A stretch of DNA of 64,000 bases from Bacillota bacterium (GTDB taxonomy: Bacteria > Bacillota > Sulfobacillia > Symbiobacteriales > ZC4RG38). The translations under genes and the position numbers were made by a program. A model generated the notes under the pieces. It was not told the DNA's origin, ran no database searches, and saw only the letters and a program-made list of their open reading frames with translations. This document shows, one piece after another, positions 46,706-55,258 of the stretch; positions within the stretch are counted from its first letter, which is position 1, and each line of letters starts with the position of its first letter. The DNA is taken from contig JAKKUO010000003.1 of NCBI GenBank assembly GCA_021890795.1, positions 53,285-117,284 on the forward strand. Reading direction: 5' to 3'.

Positions 46706-47815
46706 TCAGTAGCGTTCCAGGATGTTGTAGAAGGTATCGCGCTTGGCGGGGGTGAAGCCGGCGTCCCGGATAAGCCGCACCGCCTCCGGCGGGGTGACCC
46801 GGTAGGTGGTCCCCGCGGCGGAGACCACGTTCTCCTCCATCATGGTGCCGCCGAAGTCGTTGGCGCCGAAGTGGAGGGCCACCTGGGCGAGCTTGGGCCC
46901 CTGGGTCACCCAGGAGACCTGGAGGTTGGGGATGTTGTCGAGGATCAGCCGGGCCACGGCCAGCAGTTTCAGGTACTCCAGGCCGGTGCCGAGGTGGTAC
47001 TTGTCCGGATGCCGGGCCATCTCCTCCCCCAGGGCGGTGTTGTCCGGCTGGAAGTCCCAGTGGATGAAGGCCGAGTACCCGTGGTACTTGTCCGCGGACT
47101 CCCGGATCCGGATCAGGGTCATGACCCGCTCCTCGATGGTCTCGATGTGGCCGTACATCATGGTAGCGGTGGTGTTCATCCCCAGCTCCTGGGCGGTCTC
47201 CATCACCTCAAACCACTGGTCCGTCAGCACCTTGCCCTTCCCGATGATCGACCGCACCCGGTCGTCGAGGATCTCCCCGCCACCCCCGGGGATCGACCGG
47301 AGGCCCGCCTCCTTGAGGGCCAGGAGGGTGTCCCGGACCGAGAGCCGGGAGATCTTGGCCAGGTACCAAATCTCCGCCGGGCTGAAGCCGTGGACCGTCA
47401 GCCCCCACTTGGACTGGATCCGGTCGATCAGCTTCTGGTAGTAGTCCAGCTTCAGAGCCGGGTTGAGGCCGCCCTGGAGGAGGACCTGGGTGCCCCCCTG
47501 CTCCTTCAGCTCCTGGCACTTGGCGTCGATGACCTCCCAGGGGAGCACGTACCCCTCGGGGTCGCCCACATTCCGCTTGAAGGCGCAGAAGCTGCACTGG
47601 GCGACGCAAACGTTGGTGTAGTTGATATTCCGGTCGATGATAAAGGTGACGGTGTTGTCCGGGTGGAGCTTTCGCCGGACGTAGTCCGCCGCTGCACCGA
47701 TCTCCAGAAGGTGCGGGCTCTTTAGGAGGGCCACGCCGTCCTCAAAGGTGAGGCGCTTGCCCTCGTACACCTTCTCCAGGATCGGCGTGATCTCCGCCAG
47801 GGTCGCCAGGGTCAC
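46706..47815 (-). CDS. mqnC: Cyclic dehypoxanthinyl futalosine synthase
   Basis: A radical SAM enzyme of the futalosine menaquinone pathway that cyclises dehypoxanthinyl futalosine. The start is GTG 47815; 369 residues. The cluster motif is NVCVAQCSFCAF (CX3CX2C), preceded by FIIDRNINYTN, typical of MqnC. Later motifs are GGLNPALKLDYY and TATMMYGHIET. It begins one base after the mqnA stop. Confidence 0.95.
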   Translation of the reverse strand: MTLATLAEITPILEKVYEGKRLTFEDGVALLKSPHLLEIGAAADYVRRKLHPDNTVTFIIDRNINYTNVCVAQCSFCAFKRNVGDPEGYVLPWEVIDAKCQELKEQGGTQVLLQGGLNPALKLDYYQKLIDRIQSKWGLTVHGFSPAEIWYLAKISRLSVRDTLLALKEAGLRSIPGGGGEILDDRVRSIIGKGKVLTDQWFEVMETAQELGMNTTATMMYGHIETIEERVMTLIRIRESADKYHGYSAFIHWDFQPDNTALGEEMARHPDKYHLGTGLEYLKLLAVARLILDNIPNLQVSWVTQGPKLAQVALHFGANDFGGTMMEENVVSAAGTTYRVTPPEAVRLIRDAGFTPAKRDTFYNILERY

Positions 47816-47816
47816 G

Positions 47817-48728
47817 TTACTCCCCCCACACCACAAGTTCGGGGACCCGGTCCAGCTCGCCCAGGCGCTGGGCGTACTCCAGGAAGATCCGCAGCCCCTC
47901 CCGATACCGGGGGCCGAACTCGTGCCGGATGAGCTGGAAGTACTCCGCCACCACGGGCTCCGGGAGCCCCCGGCGCCGGACGCCCTCTGCGATCAGCTCC
48001 TGGGGCCGGGACCAGGCGTAGGCCTGGCTCTCCTGGAGGAGCCGGGCCACCAGCCGGATCCCGTCCGGGCTGCGGTCCGCAAAGTCCCGGCGGATCACCC
48101 AGAGGGCGTAGACCATGGGGCAGCCCGTCAGCCGCTTCCACTCCGCCCCCAGGTCCAGGGCCTCCACCCCGGGGTACTCCCCCTGGGCCACCCGGTAGGC
48201 GGTGATGATCGCCGCGTCGCCGATGATAAGCGCCGCATCGGCCACCGCCAGCATCGCGCCCAGGTCCGGATCCATGGTCAGGTACTCGGGCTCCACCCCG
48301 TACAGCTCCCGGAGGAGGATCCGGGTCAGCACCACCGAGGTGGCGGAGTGGGAGGTGAGGGCCACCCGCCGCACCTCCCGGACGGGCTTCCGGGTGAAGA
48401 GGAAGATGCTCCCCACCCGGCCGTCGGCGCTGATGGACAGATCCGGGAGGAGGATGCACTGGTCGGCGTGCCGGGCGAACTCGATGGACGAGATGGGGGT
48501 GATGTCCAGGCCGCCGGCCAGGAAGAGCCGGTTGAGCTCCGCCGGCACCCCCTTCTTGATGGCCACCGGCAGGTCGATGATCCCTTTCTCGATGCCGTAG
48601 TAGACCGGTAGGGTGTTGAGGTAGTCGATGTAGCCGAGCCGCACCGGCCCCAGCCGCCAGACCGCCTCGGCCTCGGGGCTCCGGGCCAGGGCCGCGGCGG
48701 CGCCGGCCCAGCTCTCCGCGCCCGCCAT
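47817..48728 (-). CDS. mqnA: Chorismate dehydratase
   Basis: Makes 3-[(1-carboxyvinyl)oxy]benzoate from chorismate, the first step of the futalosine pathway. 303 residues with a periplasmic-binding-protein-like fold. Motifs include LGYIDYLNTLPVYYGI, DITPISSIEFARH, LTSHSATSVVLTRILL and LIIGDAAII. It starts at ATG 48728 after GGGAGG, 13 bases behind the mqnE stop. The N-terminal 20 residues (MAGAESWAGAAAALARSPEA) are extra relative to many homologues. Confidence 0.94.
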   Translation of the reverse strand: MAGAESWAGAAAALARSPEAEAVWRLGPVRLGYIDYLNTLPVYYGIEKGIIDLPVAIKKGVPAELNRLFLAGGLDITPISSIEFARHADQCILLPDLSISADGRVGSIFLFTRKPVREVRRVALTSHSATSVVLTRILLRELYGVEPEYLTMDPDLGAMLAVADAALIIGDAAIITAYRVAQGEYPGVEALDLGAEWKRLTGCPMVYALWVIRRDFADRSPDGIRLVARLLQESQAYAWSRPQELIAEGVRRRGLPEPVVAEYFQLIRHEFGPRYREGLRIFLEYAQRLGELDRVPELVVWGE

Positions 48729-48741
48729 CCCCTCGCCTCCC

Positions 48742-49878
48742 TCAGACCGCCGCCGGGTCGTAGACCCGCAGTTCGTTGTAGAGGGTGTCCCGCTCCACCG
48801 GGATCCGGCCGGCCTGCCGGATCAGGTAGACCATCTCCTCCTTGTCCGCCTCCTGGGCGGTGGTGGCCCCGGCGTCGTGGATGATCCGCTCCCGGCGCAC
48901 GGTGCCGTCCAGGTCGTTGACCCCCCAGTAGAGCGCGGTCTGGGCCATCTTCATCCCCACCGCCATCCAGAAGATCCGGATGTGGGGGATGTTGTCCAGG
49001 AGCAGCCGGGCCAGGGCGTGGTGCCGGAGGTCGTCCATCCCCGTGGTGGGGTGGGGCACCTGGCCCGCAGCCAGCATCTCCCGGGTGAGGGGCGTGTTCT
49101 CCGGATGGTAGGGGAAGGAGATGAACGCGAGGAACCCTCCGGTCTCGTCCTGCAGCTCCCGGAGGGCGAGCATATGGTCGACCCGCTCCTCCGGGGTCTC
49201 GATGTGGCCGTAGAGGATCGAGCAGTTGGACCGGATCCCCAGCCGGTGGGCGGTCCGGTGAACCTCCAGGTACTTCTCCTTCCCGATCTTGCCGGGGTAG
49301 AGGGCCTGGTGGACCCGCTCGGCGAAGATCTCGCCGCCCCCGCCGGGAAGCGCCGTGAGGCCGTCCTCCCGGAGGTCCTCCAGCACCTCCTGAATGGACT
49401 TCCGGGCCACCCGGGCGATGAACTCGATCTCCACCGCGTCGTAAGCCTGAATGCACGCGGTGGGGTGGACCCGGCGGATGGCCCGGATCACGTCCCGGTA
49501 GTACTGGTACGGCAGGTAGGGGTTGAGGCCGCCGACCACGTGGATCTCCGTCGCCCCGAGGGCCCGGGCCTTCTCCGCCTCCCGCTCGATCTCCTCGATG
49601 GCCATGGTGTAGGCCTCCGGGTCCTTCCGGGGCTTGGCGAAGGCGCAGAACTTGCACCCGGCGTAGCAGATGTTGGTGTGGTTAATGTGGTAGTTGTTGA
49701 TGAAGTAAACCTTGTCCCCCACCCGCTGCCGGCGGGCCAGGTCGGCCATGTACCCGATGGTGAGCAGGTCCCGGCTGCGGGCGATGCGGTAGCCGTCCTC
49801 CCGGGTGAGCCGCTCGCCGGCGGCCACCTTCTCCACCAGGTCCCGCAACTCGGAGGCCTGAACGTGCCGTTCGATCAC
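48742..49878 (-). CDS. mqnE: Aminodeoxyfutalosine synthase
   Basis: A radical SAM enzyme that joins the mqnA product to SAM-derived adenosine to form 6-amino-6-deoxyfutalosine. 378 residues, start GTG 49878 seven bases after AAGGAGG. The cluster motif is NICYAGCKFCAFAKPRKDPE (CX3CX2C), and FINNYHINHTN precedes it, distinguishing it from MqnC. Its product must next lose adenine or be deaminated; the phosphorylase gene just upstream is a candidate for that step. Confidence 0.95.
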   Translation of the reverse strand: MIERHVQASELRDLVEKVAAGERLTREDGYRIARSRDLLTIGYMADLARRQRVGDKVYFINNYHINHTNICYAGCKFCAFAKPRKDPEAYTMAIEEIEREAEKARALGATEIHVVGGLNPYLPYQYYRDVIRAIRRVHPTACIQAYDAVEIEFIARVARKSIQEVLEDLREDGLTALPGGGGEIFAERVHQALYPGKIGKEKYLEVHRTAHRLGIRSNCSILYGHIETPEERVDHMLALRELQDETGGFLAFISFPYHPENTPLTREMLAAGQVPHPTTGMDDLRHHALARLLLDNIPHIRIFWMAVGMKMAQTALYWGVNDLDGTVRRERIIHDAGATTAQEADKEEMVYLIRQAGRIPVERDTLYNELRVYDPAAV

Positions 49879-49902
49879 CCGGAATCCTCCTTTTCGCCGC
49901 CG

Positions 49903-50766
49903 CTAGCCCTCGGCGTACTCCCGATCCACCAGCAGCGTGGGCTTCTTGAGATCCGCGCACTGGCAGGTCCGGTTCAGGTCGACCCGGCGGAGGGCCTCCA
50001 GCATGATCTGGCCGATAAAGTGCGCTTCATTATAGAAGATATCCTTCAGGTCCTCGTGTTTCCAGTCCTCAACGATGCCTTCGGCGTAATTGACGATCAT
50101 ATCGATCCGCCCGTAGCAGGCGCCGATCTCCCGGGCCAGGTAGACCTCCGGGCAGAGGGACTGGCCGACCACGTCGGCCCCCATCTGCTTCAGCATCTGC
50201 ACCTCCGCCCGGCTCTCCCAGTGCCGGCCGTCGGTGACCGCGTAGATCCCCCGGCGGAAAAGCCGCCGGCCGTCCCCCTTGGCCCGGATCTGGGCCGCGG
50301 CGACCTCGTAGAGCAGCTGCTGGAGCTGAGGGCAGACCGGGTCCCGCATCACCAGGAGGTGGGGCCCGCCCAGCTCCACGTCCCGGCGGAGGCTCAGGTC
50401 GATGTAGTCGTGGCAGAGGATCAGGTCCCGGAGCTCCAGCAGGTGGTTGATGGCCCCAGCGCCGCCCTCAGCGAGGATGCGCTTCACCCCCGCCTCCCGG
50501 GCAACCCAGAAGACCTGCCGGGAGCTGTCCGCCCGGCTCACCCCCAGCCGGCGGCCGTGCATCTTGGTGGTCAGCACCAGCTTGCCGTCCACCTCAAAGA
50601 GCTTCATGATGGGACTCTCGCCGTAGGGGGTGCGGAAGACCAGCTTCCGCTCCACCACCTGCACCCCGGGGGCCCCCAGGTCCTCGGGGAACCGGATGGA
50701 GAACGTCGAGGAACCGCCCATAAAGAAGTAGTCGACCTTGGGAACCGAATTGTACACCTTCTCCAT
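49903..50766 (-). CDS. Nucleoside phosphorylase (MTA phosphorylase type), probable futalosine-pathway role
   Basis: A 287-residue phosphorylase of the PNP/MTAP type. It starts at ATG 50766 (MEKVYNSVPKVDYFFMGG). Family features include GGSSTFSIRFPEDLG with a phosphate-site Ser, ILAEGGAGAINHLLELRDLI, and DVVGQSLCPEVYLAREIGACY. It lies 24 bases before mqnE and so begins the menaquinone operon. The dedicated nucleosidase MqnB is not seen in this window, and this enzyme may cleave aminodeoxyfutalosine (or remove methylthioadenosine). Motifs cannot tell which. Confidence 0.8.
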   Translation of the reverse strand: MEKVYNSVPKVDYFFMGGSSTFSIRFPEDLGAPGVQVVERKLVFRTPYGESPIMKLFEVDGKLVLTTKMHGRRLGVSRADSSRQVFWVAREAGVKRILAEGGAGAINHLLELRDLILCHDYIDLSLRRDVELGGPHLLVMRDPVCPQLQQLLYEVAAAQIRAKGDGRRLFRRGIYAVTDGRHWESRAEVQMLKQMGADVVGQSLCPEVYLAREIGACYGRIDMIVNYAEGIVEDWKHEDLKDIFYNEAHFIGQIMLEALRRVDLNRTCQCADLKKPTLLVDREYAEG

Positions 50767-50890
50767 GCCCGAAACCCTCGCTTCCAGCCCCCGGACCGGG
50801 CTGCCGGCTTCCCGGCTGCCCCGGCCCAGGGGCAAACCCATGCCGTCATTTCCTTCGGCCCGCGGGGGAGAAATCCTCCCCGCATGGCAA

Positions 50891-50914
50891 GGCGCCTGCC
50901 CGGGGGCAGGCGCC
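50891..50914 (-). terminator. Terminator after thiN
   Basis: GGCGCCTGCCC and GGGCAGGCGCC form an 11-bp stem with a 2-base centre, just past the thiN stop. It sets off the menaquinone operon from pgsA-thiN. Confidence 0.6.
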
Positions 50915-50921
50915 ACCGTCC

Positions 50922-51572
50922 TCACTCCTCCGCCACCACCACCGCCAGGCAGCCCTTCCCCACCCGGATCCGGGCCTCCGGGGCCGTAAACTCGTTGGAG
51001 ACCCCGAGGCTGGCCGACCAGGTGAGCCGGGCCCCCTGGAGGGGCCAGCGCACCCCCGCGGCCTCCACCCCGGTCACCTCCGGGGTGAGGGGCACGAGGG
51101 AGAGGTAGGCCCCGGGCCGGGCCGGGAGCTGAATCTCCTCCCCGGACCGGAGGAAGTGGATCTCGTTCCGCTCGTCCAAAAGCCTCCCCCGCACCCCCGG
51201 CGGGAGGGAGGCCAAGAGGAAAAGGTTGGCCAGGGAGTGATCGAGCCGGCTGCCCACGCCCCCCACCAGGACGATCTCGGTGCACCCCCAGGCGAGGGCG
51301 GTGCGGATCGCCAGCTCGGTGTCGGTCTCGTCCTTCTCCCGGGGAACCCGGACCACCTCGGCGCCGAGCCGCTTCACCTCCGGCCACCGCTCCCGGGGCA
51401 GGGAGTCGAAGTCCCCCACCACCCGGTCCGGCCTGAGGCCCAGGGCCAGGGCGTGGGCCACGCCGCCGTCCGCCGCGATCACCCGGTCGTCTGGGCGAGG
51501 GCTGAGCCGGGCCCGGAGCCGCTCCGGGTCCTGCACCCGGCCCGCGGAGACGATCACCGCCCGTCCGCTCAA
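50922..51572 (-). CDS. thiN: Thiamine diphosphokinase
   Basis: Transfers pyrophosphate from ATP to thiamine. 216 residues; start TTG 51572 ten bases after GAGGAGG. Motifs are VIAADGGVAHAL, VVGDFDSLPRE, REKDETDTELAI and GGVGSRLDHSLANLFLL, the standard set for this family. It is 15 bases downstream of pgsA in a two-gene operon. Confidence 0.95.
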   Translation of the reverse strand: MSGRAVIVSAGRVQDPERLRARLSPRPDDRVIAADGGVAHALALGLRPDRVVGDFDSLPRERWPEVKRLGAEVVRVPREKDETDTELAIRTALAWGCTEIVLVGGVGSRLDHSLANLFLLASLPPGVRGRLLDERNEIHFLRSGEEIQLPARPGAYLSLVPLTPEVTGVEAAGVRWPLQGARLTWSASLGVSNEFTAPEARIRVGKGCLAVVVAEE

Positions 51573-51587
51573 CGCCGCCGCACCTCC

Positions 51588-52142
51588 TCACCGGGCCTGG
51601 GCGGCCCGGAGGTAACGCCAGCCGTAGTCCAGGCCGGAGACCAGGGTGGCAGCCACCGCCAGGGCCATCATCCACGGCCCGATCTGCCGGACTGGCCCCA
51701 GGTCGGGCCGACTCCCGACCAGCACCGTCAGGATGGCCACCACCTGGAGGGCGGTCTTGACCTTCCCCAGGGGGCCGGCGGCGATGACCACGCCGTCGGC
51801 TGCGGCCAGGGCCCGGAGGCCCGTGACGGCAAACTCCCGGCCCAGGATGGCCAGCACCACCCAGGTGGAGAGCACCCCGAGCTCCACCAAGGCCACCAGC
51901 GCGGCGGCTACCAGCAGCTTGTCCGCCAGGGGGTCCATGAGTTTCCCGAAGACGGTCACCTGTCCCCGCCTCCGGGCGATGTACCCGTCCACGCCGTCTG
52001 TCAGCGCGCCGGCCACAAAGAGGGCGGAAGCCCACAGCTCCCCGGAGGGAATCCGACTGAACAGGACCAGGAGGAAGATCGGTATCAGAAGGATCCGCAG
52101 CAGCGTGATCAGATTCGGCAGGTTGAAGGCTTGTCTGACCAT
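51588..52142 (-). CDS. pgsA: CDP-diacylglycerol-glycerol-3-phosphate 3-phosphatidyltransferase
   Basis: Makes phosphatidylglycerol phosphate at the membrane. 184 residues, start ATG 52142 after AAGGAG. The CDP-alcohol phosphotransferase motif runs from Asp49 to Asp74 (TDGVDGYIARRRG, then FGKLMDPLADK). NLPNLITLLRILLIP at the N-terminus is typical of PgsA. Confidence 0.94.
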   Translation of the reverse strand: MVRQAFNLPNLITLLRILLIPIFLLVLFSRIPSGELWASALFVAGALTDGVDGYIARRRGQVTVFGKLMDPLADKLLVAAALVALVELGVLSTWVVLAILGREFAVTGLRALAAADGVVIAAGPLGKVKTALQVVAILTVLVGSRPDLGPVRQIGPWMMALAVAATLVSGLDYGWRYLRAAQAR

Positions 52143-52173
52143 CGGTCGGACTCCTTCCGGGGCATTCGCAACC

Positions 52174-52182
52174 ATTATAGCA
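52174..52182 (-). promoter_or_regulatory. Extended -10 promoter of pgsA-thiN
   Basis: TTGCTATAATGG contains TG-C-TATAAT (-10 at 52179-52174). The -35 region is weak. Transcription would begin about 25 bases before the pgsA start. Confidence 0.65.
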
Positions 52183-52296
52183 ATTTATCGCACGGGATCC
52201 CACAGGTACCGGGCCCGCGGCGCCGCGCCGGTGCGGACCCTGGGGGCCGGCGGCGCGCCCTGTGGCCCTTGGTCACGTCACGGGTCCCGTATCACG

Positions 52297-52911
52297 TCAC
52301 AGGTCCAACAGGTGCTGGTCGATCCCCTGGTCCCGGAGCAGCCGGGGAAGCCGCTTGAGGGCATAGGAGATCCGGCTCTTCACCGTTCCCAGGGGAATAC
52401 CCAGGACCTCCGCGATCTCCTGGTAGTCGAGCTGGTGGTAGTACCGCAGCTCCACCACCTCTCGGTAGACCAGCGGCAGGGCGGTGAGCGCGGCATCGAT
52501 CCGGGTCGCGACCCAGGCCCGCTCCGCCTCCCGGTCCGGGCGCTGGGTCTGGGCCGGCAGGGTGGGGCCGAGCTCTTCCACCACCGGCCGCTTCCGGCGC
52601 TTGTAATCAATGGCGTTGTTCCTGGCCACCTTGAACAGCCAGGCCTTCAGGTGGCCGTCCACCCGGAAGAGCCTGGCGTGCTGCCAGACCTTCAGCATCG
52701 TGTCCTGGAGGATCTCCTCCGCCAGGTGCCTGTCCCCCACAATCCGATACGTATAGGCCAGGATGGCCGGGCCGTACCGCTCCATTACCCGGACCAGGGC
52801 AGCCTCATCCCCCCGCTGCATCCGCCGGACCAGGCCAGCGTCCACCTCGTTGCCACCGGCCGCCGGTGGGCGCTTCCGGGGCCCGAGCGCCAGCGGCAGG
52901 ATCTTTGCCAT
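52297..52911 (-). CDS. ECF-type RNA polymerase sigma factor
   Basis: A 204-residue group 4 sigma factor. Region 2 runs from about 31 to 100 (YGPAILAYTYRIVGDRHLAE, LKAWLFKVARNNAIDYKRRK). Region 4 has LDYQEIAEVLGIPLGTVKSRI. A 30-residue lead-in (MAKILPLALGPRKR) precedes region 2. No anti-sigma gene is next to it: downstream lies pgsA and upstream DUF72. Control must be elsewhere or at the promoter. Its own promoter has a strong dyad at the start site. Confidence 0.92.
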   Translation of the reverse strand: MAKILPLALGPRKRPPAAGGNEVDAGLVRRMQRGDEAALVRVMERYGPAILAYTYRIVGDRHLAEEILQDTMLKVWQHARLFRVDGHLKAWLFKVARNNAIDYKRRKRPVVEELGPTLPAQTQRPDREAERAWVATRIDAALTALPLVYREVVELRYYHQLDYQEIAEVLGIPLGTVKSRISYALKRLPRLLRDQGIDQHLLDL

Positions 52912-53081
52912 TTGCCACACCCCCGTCGCGGCTGGACCGCCGCCGACTCCACCCGCCGCCTGGTCAGCAAGGAAGCGCCACTGCCCGGAACCATCTCGGA
53001 TCCATCTGTGGCTGCTAGCGAGGAGACCCAAGAAGCACGAAGGTGGAAACCCTTTCGGTTTGCCGCTCCCGGCAAGGTCGG
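52912..53081 (-). promoter_or_regulatory. Long 5' leader of ECF sigma gene
   Basis: About 175 bases separate the probable start site from the sigma-factor ATG. The leader contains a small stem with a GAAA loop (AAACC-GAAA-GGGTTT at about 53055-53070) and other hairpins. No known riboswitch was recognised. Confidence 0.4.
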
Positions 53082-53123
53082 ATGGGTACCACCCATTGTA
53101 GCGCGGATAGGTTAAAAGTACAA
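53082..53123 (-). promoter_or_regulatory. Promoter and start-site operator of ECF sigma gene
   Basis: -35 TTGTAC (53123-53118) and -10 TACAAT (53100-53095), spacer 17. Overlapping the -10 and start site is ATGGGT-ACC-ACCCAT (53082-53096), a perfect 6-bp inverted repeat with a 3-base spacer, well placed for a repressor. Confidence 0.75.
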
Positions 53124-53156
53124 GTGAATTGTTGTTCAATTTGATTAATATGCCGA

Positions 53157-53195
53157 TGCAACGATCCGGGGGCGGCCGGCGGGAAAATCGTTGCA
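53157..53195. repeat. 9-bp perfect inverted repeat with 21-base loop
   Basis: TGCAACGAT (53157-53165) and ATCGTTGCA (53187-53195) are perfect inverted repeats. They lie between DUF72 and the sigma promoter in a locally A/T-rich stretch. The element may end the DUF72 transcript or bind a protein. Confidence 0.6.
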
Positions 53196-53333
53196 CCCCC
53201 GCAACGGGAAAGCCGGCCCGGCCGCATGCCAGGCGGGGAAGAGCCGCCCGGGGGCGGGACCGGCGGCCGGCAGGGCGGACCCGGCCGGCGGCCTCAGAAG
53301 CGCCGGAGCCGGCTGGTCCGCGGTCCGGCGACT

Positions 53334-54221
53334 TCAGAAGAGCCGGAGCTGGCCCGGCCCGGCGGCCGGGGGCACCGGCACCCCCCGGTGGTCCCGGGGC
53401 GGAGTGGGCAGGCCCAGGAGCTCCATCATGTCCAGGGCGTTGCGCACCGCGTAGTTGCTCCGGTTGTTGTTCATCAGGAGGTGTACCTCCTCCACCTCCT
53501 GGGCCAGCCGCTGCACCTCCGGCACCATCTCCGCCAGTTCCTCCCGGGAGTAGAGGTAGTCGAACCGGTCTGCGGAGGTCTCCCCCTTCTTGTACCAGGT
53601 GGCCCGGTTGCGGCCGTGGAAGCGGACGATCGCCAGGGCGGGATGGGTGACCGCGACGACCCGGGGCACGCAGCCGGACCCGACCTGGGGCTCGTCACAG
53701 ACCACGTGGACCGCCCGGAGCTGCCGGAGAACCGCCAGGGTGTGGGCGGTGGCCTCCTCGTCGGCGAACCAGCTCCGGTGACGGAACTCCACCGCGATCA
53801 GGTCATCGGGGAAGGCCTCCCGGCAGTACGCAAGGTAACGGATGTTCTCCGGGGTGCGGACGAACCACGGCGGAAACTGGAAGTGGATGGCCCCGAGCTT
53901 GCCGGCCTCCCGGAGGGGGACGATGGCATCGGCGAACCGGCGGAAGACCTCTGCCAAGTTCTCCTCCCCCGGCCGGGGCTGCCGGTGGTGCCGGGTCATG
54001 GCGCCGTAGGCCTTGACGTTGAAGAGAAACCCCGGTGGCGTCTTATAGGCCCAGGCGGCGAAGTTCCGCCGGGGCTGCAGGGCGTAGAAGGTGCTGTCGA
54101 TCTCGACCAGGGAGAAGAACCGGGCGTAGTAACCCAACCGGTCCCCGGGTTTCAGGCCCGGCGGGTAGAAGTCCTCGTGGTCCGCCCAGGCGCAGGTGCC
54201 ACACCGGATCCGCGCCGGCAT
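53334..54221 (-). CDS. DUF72 (YecE-like) protein
   Basis: A 295-residue TIM-barrel-like protein of unknown enzymatic role. Typical features are RCGTCAWADHEDFYPPGLKP, EIDSTFYALQPRRNFAAWA, FLFNVKAYGAMTRH, FQFPPWFVRTPEN, AVEFRHRSWF and FHGRNRATWYKKG. The C-terminus is LFNNN-like (LLMNNNRSNYAVRNALDM). It ends before the ECF sigma gene on the same strand, and starts with ATG 54221. Confidence 0.9.
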   Translation of the reverse strand: MPARIRCGTCAWADHEDFYPPGLKPGDRLGYYARFFSLVEIDSTFYALQPRRNFAAWAYKTPPGFLFNVKAYGAMTRHHRQPRPGEENLAEVFRRFADAIVPLREAGKLGAIHFQFPPWFVRTPENIRYLAYCREAFPDDLIAVEFRHRSWFADEEATAHTLAVLRQLRAVHVVCDEPQVGSGCVPRVVAVTHPALAIVRFHGRNRATWYKKGETSADRFDYLYSREELAEMVPEVQRLAQEVEEVHLLMNNNRSNYAVRNALDMMELLGLPTPPRDHRGVPVPPAAGPGQLRLF

Positions 54222-54366
54222 CGGCCTCTGCCTCCTTCCCGCCGAAGAGTTCGGTCATGGCCGGGGCGGCTCCTGCCTGGCCAGGGAGGCGCCGGCTCCT
54301 GTGCGCGCAGAAGCGGCCCGCCGCCGGGCCGGCCGCTTCTGCCTCCGGGGGCCGGTGCCTTCGCCC

Positions 54367-54768
54367 TCAGTGGGCCGGAGGCGGGGCCTGGCGGGCGTCC
54401 GGGGCCCCCGGCCCGGCGGTGATGCCGGGGGTCGGGCGCTCGCCCCGGGTCTCCGGCCCCACCCCCGGCCGCCCCACCTCCGCGGGCAGCCCGGCGGCCA
54501 CCTCCTGCCACCGCTCCCGCTCGGCCTGGAGCCGCTCGGGGGTGGCGAAGGCCACCGGGTAGGCTCCCCGGACGGTGAGGAAGCTGAAAGCCACCTCCTG
54601 GTCGTGCTGCTCCTGGCCGTGGATCTGCAGGAAAAGCTCCCGCACCCCCGGGTTGGTGCACTCCTGAGCGGCCCGGTCGTAAAACCCGGTCAGGTACTTA
54701 CAGGTCAGCAGGTAGTCCTTGACCCTGTCCAGGTCGGTCATCCCGCTCCCCGGGTTTTCCGGAGGCAT
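54367..54768 (-). CDS. CotF-like spore coat family protein
   Basis: A 133-residue helical protein starting at ATG 54768 after GAGGAGG. Residues 10-75 (MTDLDRVKDYLLTCKYLTGF, then ELFLQIHGQEQHDQEVAFSF) fit the CotF/ferritin-like helix pair. The C-terminal 50 residues are Pro/Gly-rich. It follows a related gene (54803-55138) by 34 bases, and the two probably form an operon. Confidence 0.75.
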   Translation of the reverse strand: MPPENPGSGMTDLDRVKDYLLTCKYLTGFYDRAAQECTNPGVRELFLQIHGQEQHDQEVAFSFLTVRGAYPVAFATPERLQAERERWQEVAAGLPAEVGRPGVGPETRGERPTPGITAGPGAPDARQAPPPAH

Positions 54769-54802
54769 CGCCCCGCCCTCCTCACAGGGATGATTGGTCT
54801 TT

Positions 54803-55138
54803 TCACGTGCCGATGATCTGCTTGGCCACCGTGGTGATGTACGTCTCCTCGCCCGCGGTGAGGAGGGCGAGGAGCTGGTCGAAGTGCCGGCGGTGCACCG
54901 CCGCCTGCCCCTGGAGGAGCCGGCGGGCCTCCTCATCCTGCATCTCGCCGGCGTAGTGAAGGCACTTGCGGACCAGGGTCGCCTCGGCATCCAGGGCGTG
55001 GGTGAGCATCTGGAGCTCCATCTCGGTCAGCCGGCCCTCCCGGGCCCCGGGATGCCCCTCCCGGACCCCCGGCTGCCCCGCCCGGGCGCCGGCGGGCTCC
55101 GGCCGGGATGCGGGTTCGCCCCCGCGGTCTGCGGCCAT
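54803..55138 (-). CDS. Ferritin-like spore coat related protein
   Basis: A 111-residue protein. A Pro/Gly/Arg-rich N-terminal third is followed by two helices: LTEMELQMLTHALDAEATLV and KCLHYAGEMQDEEARRLLQG, then HRRHFDQLLALL. Such proteins occur in spore-formers near CotF. The iron ligands of true ferritins are not complete. It starts at ATG 55138; an alternative start may lie downstream. Confidence 0.7.
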   Translation of the reverse strand: MAADRGGEPASRPEPAGARAGQPGVREGHPGAREGRLTEMELQMLTHALDAEATLVRKCLHYAGEMQDEEARRLLQGQAAVHRRHFDQLLALLTAGEETYITTVAKQIIGT

Positions 55139-55258
55139 CCCTTCACCCCCTCGGCTACTCTGGGCTAGTATGCCCCGGCCGGGAGGAAAACAAGGGAGAA
55201 AAAGCAGCGGGAGCGCTCCCGGGGAGCGCTCCCGGTTCGCCGGAAGGGCTGCCGGCCC

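Noticed and set aside
53020..53075. Cyclic di-GMP-like riboswitch in the ECF sigma leader (GGCAAACC and GAAA)
   Set aside because: The matching second half (GACGCAAAGC and the tetraloop receptor) is missing.
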